Source of the DNA: Streptomyces sp. NRRL F-5123 | GTDB taxonomy: Bacteria > Actinomycetota > Actinomycetes > Streptomycetales > Streptomycetaceae | Assembly (NCBI RefSeq): GCF_000721495.1 | Contig: NZ_JOHY01000038.1 | Span: 4,457 to 68,456 of the forward strand | Direction: 5' to 3' | DNA length: 64,000 nt | Part shown: in pieces, positions 1-8,888 of the stretch | How the letters are laid out: each line of letters starts with the position of its first letter | Position numbering within the stretch: position 1 is the stretch's first letter | Notes under the pieces: generated by a model | The model's input: only the letters and a program-made list of their open reading frames with translations | The model's database searches: none | What the model was told of the DNA's origin: nothing | Translations under genes and position numbers: made by a program

Positions 1-714
1 GAAGCGGCGGGCGGCTGGAAGGCGATGTACGTGCAGGGCAACCAGGATCTGCCGCGCAGCGGCGTCATCGTGCCCATCGACGGCGACCGCTGGCTCGTCA
101 CGCTCATCGGCCAGGGCGGCCACCAGCCGCCCGTCGAGGAGCAGGCCTGGCTCGACTTCGCCGCCTCGCTGCGCTCCACCGAACTGGCGGAGGCCCTCAC
201 GCACGCCGAGCCGCTCTCGGACGCGGTGGCTTTCCGTGCGACAGCCAACGAGTGGACGCACTACGAGAGTTCGCCGGACCTCCCGGCCCGCTTCCTCGTG
301 GTCGGCGACGCGCTGTGCCGCTTCAACCCCGTCTACGGCCACGGTATGTCGGTCGCCGCGCTCCAGGCCCGGGTCGTCGCCGAGTACCTGACGGGCACGA
401 CCGGCGCCGACTTCGCCGCCCGTACCCGCGAGGTGCAGAAGACGCTGGCCCGCTGCGTACGCGGGGCGTGGGCGATCGCGACGGGCGAGGACAGCCGCTA
501 CCCGGAGACGGACGGCCCGGCCCCGGGCCCGCTCGCGCGCTTCCAACAGGGCTACATGGCAAGGGTGCTGGCCGCAGCCAACACCGATCCGCTGGTCGCG
601 TCCGCCTTCTTCGGGGTGCTGTCGCTGGACCGCCGCCCCGAGTCGCTCCTCGCCCCCCGCGTGGCCGTACGCGCCCGCCGCCGCCCCGCGCCTTCGCCTC
701 AGGATGTCCCCTAG
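1..714 (+). CDS. FAD-dependent monooxygenase, C-terminal part (truncated by window edge)
   Basis: The reading frame is open from base 1, so the N-terminus, with the nucleotide-binding GxGxxG motif, lies outside the window; about 237 residues are visible. The clearest signature is the second FAD-binding segment VVGDALCRFNPVYGHGMSVA (from about base 298), the GD-type motif of class A flavin monooxygenases and related FAD-dependent oxidoreductases. The protein ends in a basic, Arg/Pro-rich tail. Substrate cannot be told. It is followed on the same strand by an acetyltransferase gene after 36 bases, with no clear link in function. Family assignment is fairly sure, specific role unknown. Confidence 0.8.
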   Translation, partial: EAAGGWKAMYVQGNQDLPRSGVIVPIDGDRWLVTLIGQGGHQPPVEEQAWLDFAASLRSTELAEALTHAEPLSDAVAFRATANEWTHYESSPDLPARFLVVGDALCRFNPVYGHGMSVAALQARVVAEYLTGTTGADFAARTREVQKTLARCVRGAWAIATGEDSRYPETDGPAPGPLARFQQGYMARVLAAANTDPLVASAFFGVLSLDRRPESLLAPRVAVRARRRPAPSPQDVP

Positions 715-750
715 GCTCCTCGGAGGGATCCGAGGGAGGAGCGGTACGCC

Positions 751-1377
751 GTGACGCAAGCCCATGAAGACGACGTTCTGGCCAAGATCGCGAAGGGGCT
801 CGTCTACACCGAGTCCGAGGCGTCCTTCCAGGCCCGACTGCGCCGCGCGGACGAGATCTTCGCCTACAACCACACCCCGCCGGGCGACGAGGCGCGGCGC
901 CGCGAGCTGCTCACCGAGATCCTCGGCTCGGTCGGCGAACGCACCGTGCTGCTCCCACCCTTCCACGCGGCCTTCGGTAGCAACGTCCACATAGGCGACG
1001 ACTTCTTCGGCAACGTGAACCTCACCTGCGTCGACGACGTCGAGATCCGCATCGGCGACGATGTCATGATCGCCCCGAGCGTGACCCTGACGACGACCGG
1101 CCACCCCGTCCACCCCGCCCGCCGGGCGGACTTCGGGCGCTTCTCCGAGCCGATCGTGATCGAGGACAAGGTGTGGATCGGCAGCAATGCCGTCGTCCTG
1201 CCCGGCGTCCGCATCGGCTACGGCTCGGTGATCGGCGCGGGCAGCGTCGTCAGCCGCGACATCCCGCCCATGACCGTGGCGGTCGGCACCCCCTGCCGTG
1301 TGCTGCGCGAGATCACCGACGCCGACCTCACCACCCGCAGCGCCGAGGTCCTCAACGGCGGTCCGGCCGCCGGGTGA
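751..1377 (+). CDS. Maltose/galactoside-type O-acetyltransferase (left-handed beta-helix)
   Basis: Predicted cytosolic acetyl-CoA-dependent sugar O-acetyltransferase of the LacA/Maa/NodL family, 208 residues, the usual length. The N-terminal helical Mac domain (about residues 10-65) is followed by hexapeptide repeats (I-G-x-x-x pattern, e.g. IRIGDDVMIAPSV and VWIGSNAVVLPGVRIG). The segment TTGHPVHPARR carries the His expected as catalytic base. The GTG start at 751 is preceded by GGAGGAGC; the nearby ATG at 764 is out of frame. The 3' end overlaps that of the convergent response-regulator gene by 26 bases. The natural acceptor sugar is not predictable. Confidence 0.9.
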   Translation: MTQAHEDDVLAKIAKGLVYTESEASFQARLRRADEIFAYNHTPPGDEARRRELLTEILGSVGERTVLLPPFHAAFGSNVHIGDDFFGNVNLTCVDDVEIRIGDDVMIAPSVTLTTTGHPVHPARRADFGRFSEPIVIEDKVWIGSNAVVLPGVRIGYGSVIGAGSVVSRDIPPMTVAVGTPCRVLREITDADLTTRSAEVLNGGPAAG

Positions 1378-2014
1378 TGAGCCCGCGCTCGATCGCCGTC
1401 ACCACGGCGTGCGTGCGGTCGCTGACATCCAGCTTCGCGAAGACGCGCAGCAGATGCGTCTTGACGGTTGCCTCGGCGATGACCAGGCGGCGGCCGATCT
1501 CCACGTTCGACAGCCCGTCCGCGACCGCGTCCAGCACCTGCTGCTCGCGCGCGGTCAGCACGACGGGCGCGGGGCGGCGCATGCGCGAGACCAGCTTCTG
1601 CGCGACGCGCGGCGCGAGGACGGTCTCGCCGCGTGCGGCGGCGTGGATCGCGGCGACGAGCTGCTCGCGCGTGGCGTCCTTGAGCAGGTAGCCGATCGCG
1701 CCCGCCTCGACCGCGCGCTCGATCTCCTCGTCGGTGTCGTAGGTGGTCAGGATCAGCACCCGGGTGCCGGGGTGGCGGCGCACGATCTCGGCGGTCGCGG
1801 CCACCCCGTCCAGGACCGGCATCCGCAGGTCCAGCAGCGCCAGGTCCGGCCCCAACTCCGCGACCAGCGCGACGGCTTCACGCCCGTCGCCCGCCTCCCC
1901 GACGACCTCGATCGTCGGGTCGCCGGACACCAGCGCGGCCACGCCGGCGCGCATCACCACATGGTCGTCCGCGAGGACGACCCGCAACGGACCGTTGCCC
2001 GGCTGCTCGTTCAC
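1352..2014 (-). CDS. NarL/LuxR-family response regulator
   Basis: Transcriptional regulator of 220 residues. The receiver domain (about 10-125) has the acidic pair in VVLADDHVV and the phospho-acceptor Asp62 in LLDLRMPVLDG. The C-terminal LuxR-type helix-turn-helix (about 150-215) contains LTAREQQVLDAVADGLSN. The GTG start overlaps the TGA of the upstream kinase gene (GTGA, 2011-2014), so the pair is translationally coupled and is almost certainly a cognate two-component system. With the MMPL exporter gene upstream it forms a three-gene leftward operon, suggesting control of that exporter or of the cell-envelope condition it serves. The last 26 bases overlap the convergent acetyltransferase gene. 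Confidence 0.93.
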   Translation of the reverse strand: MNEQPGNGPLRVVLADDHVVMRAGVAALVSGDPTIEVVGEAGDGREAVALVAELGPDLALLDLRMPVLDGVAATAEIVRRHPGTRVLILTTYDTDEEIERAVEAGAIGYLLKDATREQLVAAIHAAARGETVLAPRVAQKLVSRMRRPAPVVLTAREQQVLDAVADGLSNVEIGRRLVIAEATVKTHLLRVFAKLDVSDRTHAVVTAIERGLITRRPDRR

Positions 2015-3201
2015 TGCTCGCCCTTCCTGGTGGTGGGGATGACGGCGAGGACGCGCGTGCCGTCGCCGACCGAGCTGGTCACCTTCAACTCGCCGCCCAG
2101 CTCGGCCATCCGGCGGCGCATCCCGTCCAGGCCGAAGCCCTGCGAGGTGCCGACGGCGAAGCCGCGCCCGTCGTCGGTGATCTCCAGCTCGACCCGGTCC
2201 CCGTACGCGGCGAGGACCAGGCCGACCGTCGAGGCGCCCGCGTGCTTGCGGACGTTGGCCAGCGACTCCTGCGTGCAGCGCAGCAGCGCGATACGGGTCT
2301 GCTGGTCGCATTCCACCTCGGCCAGCTCGGCGTCCGTGGCGAGGCCGGTGTCCTCCGCGAAGCGCTCCAGCACGCGGCGCAGCGTGGCCGTCACCGGCCC
2401 CTGCCCGTCCCCGCCGGTCGGCGCGGCCCGCACCAGGGCCCGAGCCTCGGCCAGGTTCTCCCGCGCGGTTCGCTCGATCGAGCGCAACTGCAGTGCCGAG
2501 CGGGCGGGTTCGTCCGCGATCCCCGAACGGGCCGCCTCCGCCAGCGCGATGATCGAGGCGAAGCCCTGCGCGAGGGTGTCGTGGATCTCCCGGGCCAGCC
2601 GCTCACGCTCCTCGGTGGCCCCCTGCCGCTGGTAGGCCTCCACCAATCGCAGCCGGGCGGCTTCCAGTTCTGCGTTGAGCTGCCGGACCCGCTCGTCGTT
2701 CTGCTCGATCAGCCGCACCGCCGCGAGCCCGGCCGCGACGCTCACCGCGAAGGCCGCGAGCGTCGCGACCGCGTTGCCGGTGAAGACGTGCGGGCTCAGC
2801 CCCTGCGGGGCGTCGCCGCCCAGCACGGTGACGGCGGCCGCGATCCCGCTGGCGGAGACGGCCGGACCCGGCGCCCCGGCCAGGTACCAGAAGTGCGGCA
2901 GCGTCGCCACGTACACCGACGCGCCCCCCTCCCGCAGGTACGCCATGCCGCCGAGCCCCGCGATCAGCACCCAGACCACCGTGTGCGGACGCGACACCGC
3001 ACGGCCCGGGAAGGCGAGCGTCAGCAGGTAGTACGCCCCCACCGCGACCGGCAGCCCCACCGCCGCGTACCGCGCCGCGCCCGGGTCGTCCCGGCCGGCC
3101 AGCACCAGGGGCAGCAGCCCGAGGAGCAGCCAGCCGAGGACGTACCATCGGTGCAGGGACCACACGCGCAGCTGCCCTGCGGGCCTGAGCCAGGGAGTCA
3201 T
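2011..3201 (-). CDS. Membrane sensor histidine kinase (HisKA_3 type)
   Basis: Sensor kinase of 396 residues, partner of the response regulator that overlaps its stop codon. The N-terminal half has several hydrophobic membrane segments (about residues 12-170), with little room for an extracellular domain, so it probably senses a membrane signal. A HisKA_3 dimerisation/phospho-acceptor segment follows, with the His in ERLAREIHDTLAQGF. The C-terminal HATPase domain has DDGRGF and the G-rich QGFGLDGM. The ATG at 3201 lies 5 bases after the MMPL gene stop, implying co-transcription. Architecture is that of NarX/DesK/LiaS-like actinobacterial kinases; the stimulus is unknown. Confidence 0.92.
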   Translation of the reverse strand: MTPWLRPAGQLRVWSLHRWYVLGWLLLGLLPLVLAGRDDPGAARYAAVGLPVAVGAYYLLTLAFPGRAVSRPHTVVWVLIAGLGGMAYLREGGASVYVATLPHFWYLAGAPGPAVSASGIAAAVTVLGGDAPQGLSPHVFTGNAVATLAAFAVSVAAGLAAVRLIEQNDERVRQLNAELEAARLRLVEAYQRQGATEERERLAREIHDTLAQGFASIIALAEAARSGIADEPARSALQLRSIERTARENLAEARALVRAAPTGGDGQGPVTATLRRVLERFAEDTGLATDAELAEVECDQQTRIALLRCTQESLANVRKHAGASTVGLVLAAYGDRVELEITDDGRGFAVGTSQGFGLDGMRRRMAELGGELKVTSSVGDGTRVLAVIPTTRKGEQ

Positions 3202-3206
3202 GCAGC

Positions 3207-5405
3207 TCAGCCTACGTTTACGGGGTGCGCGGCGGGCTGCCGGTCCGCCGCCGCTTCCCGCGCCCGGCGGACGGCCCGCGAGGGGTACCAGCTGCGCTCG
3301 CCGAGCAGCAGCAGCGCCGCGGGCAGCACCATGACGCGGATGACGAACGCGTCCAGCAGCACCGCGACGGCGAGGCTGAAGCCGATCTGCTTCATCTCGA
3401 TCAGGTGCAGCCCGACGAAGCTCGCGAAGACCGTCACCATCACGAAGGCCGCGCTGGTCACCACGCTCGCCGAGCCGCCGACGCCGTCCAGCACCGCCTG
3501 GCGCGTGGACTCCCCGCGCAGCACCGCCTCCCGGATGCGGCTGACCACGAACACCTGGTAGTCCATCGACAGCCCGAAGAGGATCACGAAGAGGAAGAGC
3601 GGCACGCGCGAGCCGATCGACCCGGTGGAGGTGAAGCCCAACACCCCCTCGGCGAAGTTGCCTTGGAAGACCAGGGTCAGCACACCGAGCGCCGCGCCCG
3701 CCGACAGCAGGTTGAGCAGCACGCCCAGCAGCCCGATGACCAGCGAGCCGAACGCCCACACGGTGAGGGCGAAGGTGGCCAGCAGCAGCGCCCCGATGAC
3801 GAGCGGCATCTTCGCCTTCTCGTGCGCGGGGTAGTCCGCGAAGCGCGCGATGTCACCGGTGACCGCGACCTCGGCGCCCGGCAACTCGGCGAAGGCGGCT
3901 GGGAGATAGCCCTCCCGCAGGTGGGCGAGCGAGGTGTGCGCCCGGTCGGAGCTGACGTATGCCGGAACGCCCAGCTCCAGCATGGTGACCCGGTGGTCGG
4001 CGGAGGTGCGCAGCCGGTACGTGCCGGCGAAGACGGGGTCGGCCTCGGCACGGGCGGCGACGTCCCGCAGCGCGGCGGAGACCGCGCCCGCCTGGCCCGG
4101 ACCGGCCTTCACCAGCACCTGGTTCATGGACGTCTGCTCCGGGAAGGCCTGGTTGGTGCGGTCCCACGCCTGCATCGCAGGCAGGCCGCGGCTGTACGTC
4201 TCGCGCCCGATGTCGGTGAGCTTCAGCCCGCCCAGCGGCGCGGCGAGCGCGAGGAGGGCGAGCACGCCGACGGCGAGAGCGGCCGCGGGGCGCCTGGCGG
4301 TGCCGCGCAGGAGGGCGCCGACGAGCCGCCCGCTGCCCTCCCGCGCGGGAGCCTTGGCCTTGCGCCCCTTGCGCGCCCGGCGCTCGGCCCGCCGCTCCGC
4401 CCGTACGCCCAGCTTGACCAGTACCGCGGGCAGGACCGTCATCGAGCTGACGACGGCGGCGAGGGCGACGACGATCGCGCCGGTCGCCAGCGACGAGAAG
4501 ATCACGTCGTCCGCGAGGTAGAGCGTCGCGCTGGACGCGGCCACGGCGAGACCGGAGACCACCACGGCCCGCCCGGACGTGGCCGCCGCCAGCTCCACCA
4601 GCTCCCGCGACCCCAGCCGGCCCCCGGCCCTGGCCCGTTCCTCACGTTCGCGCTTGAGGTAGAACAGCGTGTAGTCCACGCCGACCGCGAGGCCGATGAG
4701 CAGGATGACGTTGGTGCCGACCCCGGCGTCCGGGAAGACGTGCGAGGCGACCATCGACAGCCCGACGGCCGCCGCGATAGAGGTCAGCGCGATCAGCAGC
4801 GGCACGGTCGCCATCGCCGCCGACCGGAAGACCAGCAGCATCGTCAGCAGCGTGACCGGCAGCGCGATCAGTTCGGTGCGCGACAGGTCGTCGCCGCGCT
4901 GCCCCTGCACGTCCTTGCTGATGGACGGCCCGCCGCTCTCCTCCACCCGCAGCGCCGGATAGGCCTTCGCGACCTGCGCGGTCTGCGCGAGCAGGGGGTC
5001 GACGTGGTTCTTGCCGTCCAGCTCCGCGCCCTTGAGCGTGACGTCCACGCGGACCGCCGTATGCCCCGCGTTGTACAACGGGTCCGCCACGTAGGCGACT
5101 TCGGGCAGCGCACGCATGCGCTCCACGACATCGCGCGCGGCGGCGTCCGCGGCCCCGCCGTCCAGCGCGCCGCTGCGCGCGGTGATCAGCACCTTCTCGA
5201 CGGCCTTCTGCTCCAGTCCGCCCGAGGCCGCGATCGCCTCCGCCCGCCCGGCCTCGCCCACCCGGAAGTCGTCGGCGGTGGCGGCGTGCCCGCCGAGCGC
5301 CGCACCTCCGCCCAGGCACAGGATGACGAAGACGAACCAGCCGACGACGGCCCGCCAGGGGTGGCGGGCGCTCCAACGAGCCATGTGTACCGGAAGATTT
5401 CCCAT
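3207..5405 (-). CDS. MMPL-family RND exporter
   Basis: Integral membrane transporter of 732 residues, the usual size for actinobacterial MMPL proteins, which export lipids, lipopeptides or drugs by the proton-motive force. It has an N-terminal membrane helix, a large extracytoplasmic loop, a block of helices (e.g. LPVTLLTMLLVFRSAAMATV), a second loop with the family segment SRGLPAMQAWDRTNQAFPEQ, and a second helix block. The GLSMDYQVFV segment near the C-terminal block is typical, with its conserved Asp. No good ribosome site precedes either the ATG at 5405 or the in-frame ATG at 5384; many relatives start at the equivalent of the second (MARWSARHPW). It heads an operon with a histidine kinase and response regulator. 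Confidence 0.9.
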   Translation of the reverse strand: MGNLPVHMARWSARHPWRAVVGWFVFVILCLGGGAALGGHAATADDFRVGEAGRAEAIAASGGLEQKAVEKVLITARSGALDGGAADAAARDVVERMRALPEVAYVADPLYNAGHTAVRVDVTLKGAELDGKNHVDPLLAQTAQVAKAYPALRVEESGGPSISKDVQGQRGDDLSRTELIALPVTLLTMLLVFRSAAMATVPLLIALTSIAAAVGLSMVASHVFPDAGVGTNVILLIGLAVGVDYTLFYLKREREERARAGGRLGSRELVELAAATSGRAVVVSGLAVAASSATLYLADDVIFSSLATGAIVVALAAVVSSMTVLPAVLVKLGVRAERRAERRARKGRKAKAPAREGSGRLVGALLRGTARRPAAALAVGVLALLALAAPLGGLKLTDIGRETYSRGLPAMQAWDRTNQAFPEQTSMNQVLVKAGPGQAGAVSAALRDVAARAEADPVFAGTYRLRTSADHRVTMLELGVPAYVSSDRAHTSLAHLREGYLPAAFAELPGAEVAVTGDIARFADYPAHEKAKMPLVIGALLLATFALTVWAFGSLVIGLLGVLLNLLSAGAALGVLTLVFQGNFAEGVLGFTSTGSIGSRVPLFLFVILFGLSMDYQVFVVSRIREAVLRGESTRQAVLDGVGGSASVVTSAAFVMVTVFASFVGLHLIEMKQIGFSLAVAVLLDAFVIRVMVLPAALLLLGERSWYPSRAVRRAREAAADRQPAAHPVNVG

Positions 5406-5493
5406 GTCTCGATGCTGGCCGCGGGGCCCCGGTGGGCATCAGCACCGCCCGGTGGAACTTCCCGTCCACCGACCGGTTGACCCCGCACCGACA

Positions 5494-6165
5494 ATGGACG
5501 CCATGAGCGCGCGATACGACGACGTGATCGGCCCGCTGCGGCAGGCGTACGACGCGCGTGCGGCCTGGCGCGACGGCCTCACCAAGGAGCCCTGGAAGGT
5601 CGAGGAGCGGCAGTCCTTCCGCGACCGGCTGGCACCGGGCGCGCGGCTGCTGGAGATCGGCGCGGGCACCGGGCAGGACAGCGCCTACTTCCGGTACGAG
5701 GGCCTGGCCGTCGTGGCGGCCGACCTCTCGCCCGCGATGGTCGAGCGCTGCCGTGCCAAGGGCGTCGAGGCCCGCGTCATGGACGTCCTGCACCTGGACG
5801 TCCAGGAGGCCTCGTTCGACGCGGTGTTCACGATGAACTGCCTGTTGCACGTCCCCAACCGCGACCTGCCCGCGGCCCTGGCCTCGGTCCGCACGGCCCT
5901 GCGCCCGGGCGGCCTGCTCTTCGTCGGCGTGTACGGCGGTACCGAGAGCGCGGAGGGCCCGATCGAGGGCGACGAGCACGTACCGCCGCGCTTCTTCTCC
6001 TGGCGCACGGACGGCCAGTTGCTCGGCTTCGCCACCGAGAGCTTCGAGGTCGTCGACTTCCACACGCTGGACGTCGGCGGCGGCCGCCGCTTCCAGTCGC
6101 TGACGCTGCGCCGCCCGGAGGCGGACCGGCCGGACGGCGGCTCGGACGTCGGCGGGGACTTCTGA
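5494..6165 (+). CDS. Class I SAM-dependent methyltransferase
   Basis: Soluble methyltransferase of 223 residues with a Rossmann fold. Motif I is LLEIGAGTGQDSAYF (SAM binding), followed by the acidic loop VVAADLSPAMVERCRAKGV and motif IV-like FDAVFTMNCLLHVPN. An ATG at 5503 (giving MSARYDD) is an equally plausible start; neither has a clear ribosome site. It is divergent from the MMPL operon and stands alone. Substrate is not predictable: the profile fits generic methyltransferase-11/25 proteins. Confidence 0.88.
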   Translation: MDAMSARYDDVIGPLRQAYDARAAWRDGLTKEPWKVEERQSFRDRLAPGARLLEIGAGTGQDSAYFRYEGLAVVAADLSPAMVERCRAKGVEARVMDVLHLDVQEASFDAVFTMNCLLHVPNRDLPAALASVRTALRPGGLLFVGVYGGTESAEGPIEGDEHVPPRFFSWRTDGQLLGFATESFEVVDFHTLDVGGGRRFQSLTLRRPEADRPDGGSDVGGDF

Positions 6166-6242
6166 TCCGGCGGACACCCTTCCGCTTCCCGCGGGGCGTA
6201 CCCGGCTCGCGGGCGCGGCCCGCGGAGTGGTGTGATGGCGCC

Positions 6243-7055
6243 ATGGCCGGAATGAGCATCACCGTGTGTCTGCCCGCAGGGGCCGCCGACGACGTGGAGG
6301 CGGCGGTCGCGGAGGCGATGGCCCCGTTCGAGATCGACTACACGGTCGGCGACGACCGCGACATCTGGGATTCCTGGTGCATCAGCGGCGGCACCGCCCA
6401 CGGCGGGGGCTTCAACGTCCTGCCGGGCCACGAACACGACCCCCGGCTGATCCACGAGATCCCCGGACGGTGGTGGCAGCCGGGCGCCGACGCGACCCCC
6501 AACGACCCCGGTTGGTGCGCGGGCGGACCCCGCGGCCTCCTCGACTTCTCCGCGTCCCGCGAGGAGGCGGCGGAGCTGGCCGAGGGTGCGTGGCGGCGGT
6601 GGCAGGAGCTGGCACGCGAACTGCCCGAGGCCCGGCCGCTCGACGCCTTCCGCGCCCGCCGCCGTTCCGACCCCGGCTACTCACGGGAGCAGGCCGCCGC
6701 CGACTACCATGCCCAGCCCCTCCTGCAGAGTTTCGAGGCGTACCTGGACACGCTCCCCACCGAGCGCTACCGGTGGAACTTCCTGCGCACCGGCGACCCG
6801 GTCGCCGACATCGGACCCGCGTCCCTGGAGAAATTCCTCGCCCACGCCCTCTTCGATGCCCTCAACACCCGCAACGTCCTCACCCTGGACGGCTGGTGGC
6901 ACGAGGACGGCGCCCCCGGCATCCACGGCCCCTGCCCCACCCCCGCCGCCTGCCCGCACACCCCCGGCGTACCCGCCGGCCAGGACCACGTCGACACCTA
7001 CCTGCTGGAACTCCCCGCCGACACGCTCCTGGCCAACGTGCACTGTCACGTGTGA
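6243..7055 (+). CDS. Conserved hypothetical protein, 270 residues
   Basis: I do not recognise this family beyond a sense that similar proteins occur in Streptomyces. It is soluble, with no signal peptide or membrane segment, and rich in Trp, His and Asp. It has an N-terminal Asp/Glu-rich region (about 10-45), a central acidic helical region (about 105-140) and a His/Cys-containing C-terminus (ending VHCHV). The Cys/His content could bind metal but no known motif is visible. An in-frame ATG at 6255 (MSITVC) is an alternative start. It has the coding bias of its neighbours, so it is very likely real. Confidence 0.75.
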   Translation: MAGMSITVCLPAGAADDVEAAVAEAMAPFEIDYTVGDDRDIWDSWCISGGTAHGGGFNVLPGHEHDPRLIHEIPGRWWQPGADATPNDPGWCAGGPRGLLDFSASREEAAELAEGAWRRWQELARELPEARPLDAFRARRRSDPGYSREQAAADYHAQPLLQSFEAYLDTLPTERYRWNFLRTGDPVADIGPASLEKFLAHALFDALNTRNVLTLDGWWHEDGAPGIHGPCPTPAACPHTPGVPAGQDHVDTYLLELPADTLLANVHCHV

Positions 7056-7127
7056 GCCGGGCCCGCAGGCCTTTCCGGGAGGGCCCCGTAGAGTTGCCGG
7101 ACGACTGACTGTCCCGGGGGGACCGAC

Positions 7128-7778
7128 ATGGTGAGCGCAGAGGCGGGCGAAAAGGGGTCGCGGGGGATGCCCGTGGGTGTCGGCTCGGCGTTGTGGGCCG
7201 TGGGCGTGCCGGTCGTCACCGTCGTGTTCGCCGTGGGCGGGCTGTACCTCACGATGTGGTTCGCCGTGGTCGGGCTGCTGCTCACCGCGACGGTCGCGGG
7301 GCTCTGCGCGGGCATGGGGTGGAACCGCGCGGGTGCCGGGACGCTCGCGGCCGTCGGCGTCATGGCGCTGGGGCTGTTCGCGGGGCCCGTCGCGCACGAC
7401 ACGTACCTCAAGCAGTACGGCACGATGACCGACGCGCTGGTGGTCGACACCGCGAAGGAGCACGACGGGCACGGGCGGGACGTCTGCCGGGTGGTCGACG
7501 CCTCGGGGAAGGTGCGGGACCTGGGCAACACGGAGAACTGCTACGCGCAGTTCACACGCGGCCAGCACGTCGTCCTCTTCGAGGACCCCATCGGCAACCT
7601 CAAACCGTGGATCGAGGCCGCGCACACCCGCACCCTCGACACCACGGGCCTGGCGACCACCGCCGGTCTCTTCGCGGCCACCGGCGGGCTGATGCTGTAC
7701 GCGGGGCTGCGGCGCCGCACCGACCAGCAGGTGGCGCAGAAGAAGCAGCAGCGCCGCCGGGCCCCCGCCGCCGCCTGA
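7128..7778 (+). CDS. Hypothetical membrane protein, 216 residues
   Basis: Four predicted membrane segments: about residues 20-42, 43-63, 70-86 and 178-196, with a loop of about 90 residues between the third and fourth. That loop holds a pair of Cys (VCRVV and ENCYAQF) that could form a disulfide if it is outside the cell. The C-terminus is a basic Lys/Arg/Gln tail. The ATG at 7128 follows GGGGGGA at a good distance. It converges on the Rieske gene with a 6-base gap. No function can be assigned. Confidence 0.75.
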   Translation: MVSAEAGEKGSRGMPVGVGSALWAVGVPVVTVVFAVGGLYLTMWFAVVGLLLTATVAGLCAGMGWNRAGAGTLAAVGVMALGLFAGPVAHDTYLKQYGTMTDALVVDTAKEHDGHGRDVCRVVDASGKVRDLGNTENCYAQFTRGQHVVLFEDPIGNLKPWIEAAHTRTLDTTGLATTAGLFAATGGLMLYAGLRRRTDQQVAQKKQQRRRAPAAA

Positions 7779-7784
7779 GCGGGG

Positions 7785-8888
7785 CTACGCCGTCACCTCG
7801 CTCTCGGGCCGCGCGGCTCCCGACTGCGGCGCGGGCACGCCCACCGCGTCCGGCGGATAGAACTGGCGGGTCCAGCGGCGGAAGGGCCCGACCGGTCCGT
7901 CGCCCTGGGCCAGCCGCGGCGGGGAGACGTAGCGCTTGGAGTCCCAGATCGGGAAGTCCTCGGCCACGAACGCCGCGTTCGCGCGGATCGCCGGGCCGCG
8001 CAGGAGCCGGGCGGCGGTGCGGCTGACCCAGCGGGCGAGGGGTGCGGGGAGCCGCGCGGGTTCGGCGGCGGCGATGCGGATGGTCTGGCGGACCTGGAAG
8101 CGGCTGGGCGCGATCATCGTGGGGGCGATCATGGCGCAGGTGCGCAGGCCCAGCCGCGGCATGCGGGTGCACACGTGCAGGCGGCTGAGGCCGCAGGCCT
8201 CGACGTCCACCTCCAGGGCGACTTCGCCGAAGAGCGGGACGCGCTCGCGGGTGCGCATGGACAGGCGGAATGCGCGGCCGTCGAAGTCGACCGGCACCGC
8301 TCGCTGGGAGTCGCTCCACCGGTGCAGCGCGGTGAAGTGGCCGAAGTCGACCGCGTTCTCGACGGCGTCCTGAGCGTGGCCCGGCATCTCCCAGGTGTCG
8401 CAGTGCGAGGGCAGGTCGCCGAGCATGTGCCAGTCGGGCAGCTCCCAGAAGGGCGCGCGGCCGTCGTGGTGCCGCCACACGAACACCGTGTCGTTGGCCT
8501 CGCGGACGGCGAGGTGCGTGACGGCCGCCGCGGGCGGCGGGGTGCCGTACGACGTGCGGGTGCACCTGCCGTCCGGGCCGAAGGCGAAGCGGTGGAAGGG
8601 GCAGACGAGGTCGTCGCCCTCGACCGTGCCGCGGCCCAGGTGCGCGCCCAGGTGCGGGCAGTGCGGGCGGACGGCCCGCAGCCTGCCGTCGCGCAGCCGG
8701 TAGAGGACGACGTCCTCGCCCTGGAGGGGCCGGGTCAGGACGGTGCCGGGTGTCAGCTCGGGGGTGAAGGCGACGGCGAACCAGCCGTCGGGGTAGGGGA
8801 GTTGGGGCGGCAGTGAGGTCGCGGGCGTCGGGCCCTGCGTGAAGTGCCCCGAGACGCGCTTCCCATCACCGGATGAGACGCGCTTCAC
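7785..8888 (-). CDS. Rieske non-heme iron oxygenase, terminal gene of the PTM operon
   Basis: Oxygenase component of 367 residues. The N-terminal Rieske domain binds a [2Fe-2S] cluster through C77-x-H79 and C96-x2-H99 (CPHLGAH and CPFHRF). The catalytic domain has the mononuclear iron motif D181-x2-H184-x4-H189 in VDFGHFTALH. The shape recalls the KshA/cholesterol-desaturase branch of Rieske oxygenases, which act on polycyclic substrates, though this is my comparison by eye. The GTG start overlaps the stop of the upstream dehydrogenase gene (GTGA, 8885-8888), so it is translationally coupled to the PTM genes. In the frontalamide-type clusters I recall, this position is held by a cytochrome P450. 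I infer a tailoring hydroxylation or desaturation of the macrolactam. No reductase or ferredoxin partner is in the window. Confidence 0.92.
   Translation of the reverse strand: MKRVSSGDGKRVSGHFTQGPTPATSLPPQLPYPDGWFAVAFTPELTPGTVLTRPLQGEDVVLYRLRDGRLRAVRPHCPHLGAHLGRGTVEGDDLVCPFHRFAFGPDGRCTRTSYGTPPPAAAVTHLAVREANDTVFVWRHHDGRAPFWELPDWHMLGDLPSHCDTWEMPGHAQDAVENAVDFGHFTALHRWSDSQRAVPVDFDGRAFRLSMRTRERVPLFGEVALEVDVEACGLSRLHVCTRMPRLGLRTCAMIAPTMIAPSRFQVRQTIRIAAAEPARLPAPLARWVSRTAARLLRGPAIRANAAFVAEDFPIWDSKRYVSPPRLAQGDGPVGPFRRWTRQFYPPDAVGVPAPQSGAARPESEVTA

Noticed and set aside
3225..5480. A 751-codon plus-strand frame opposite the MMPL gene
   Set aside because: Low-complexity Arg/His/Gln-rich product; the minus-strand MMPL protein is clearly real.
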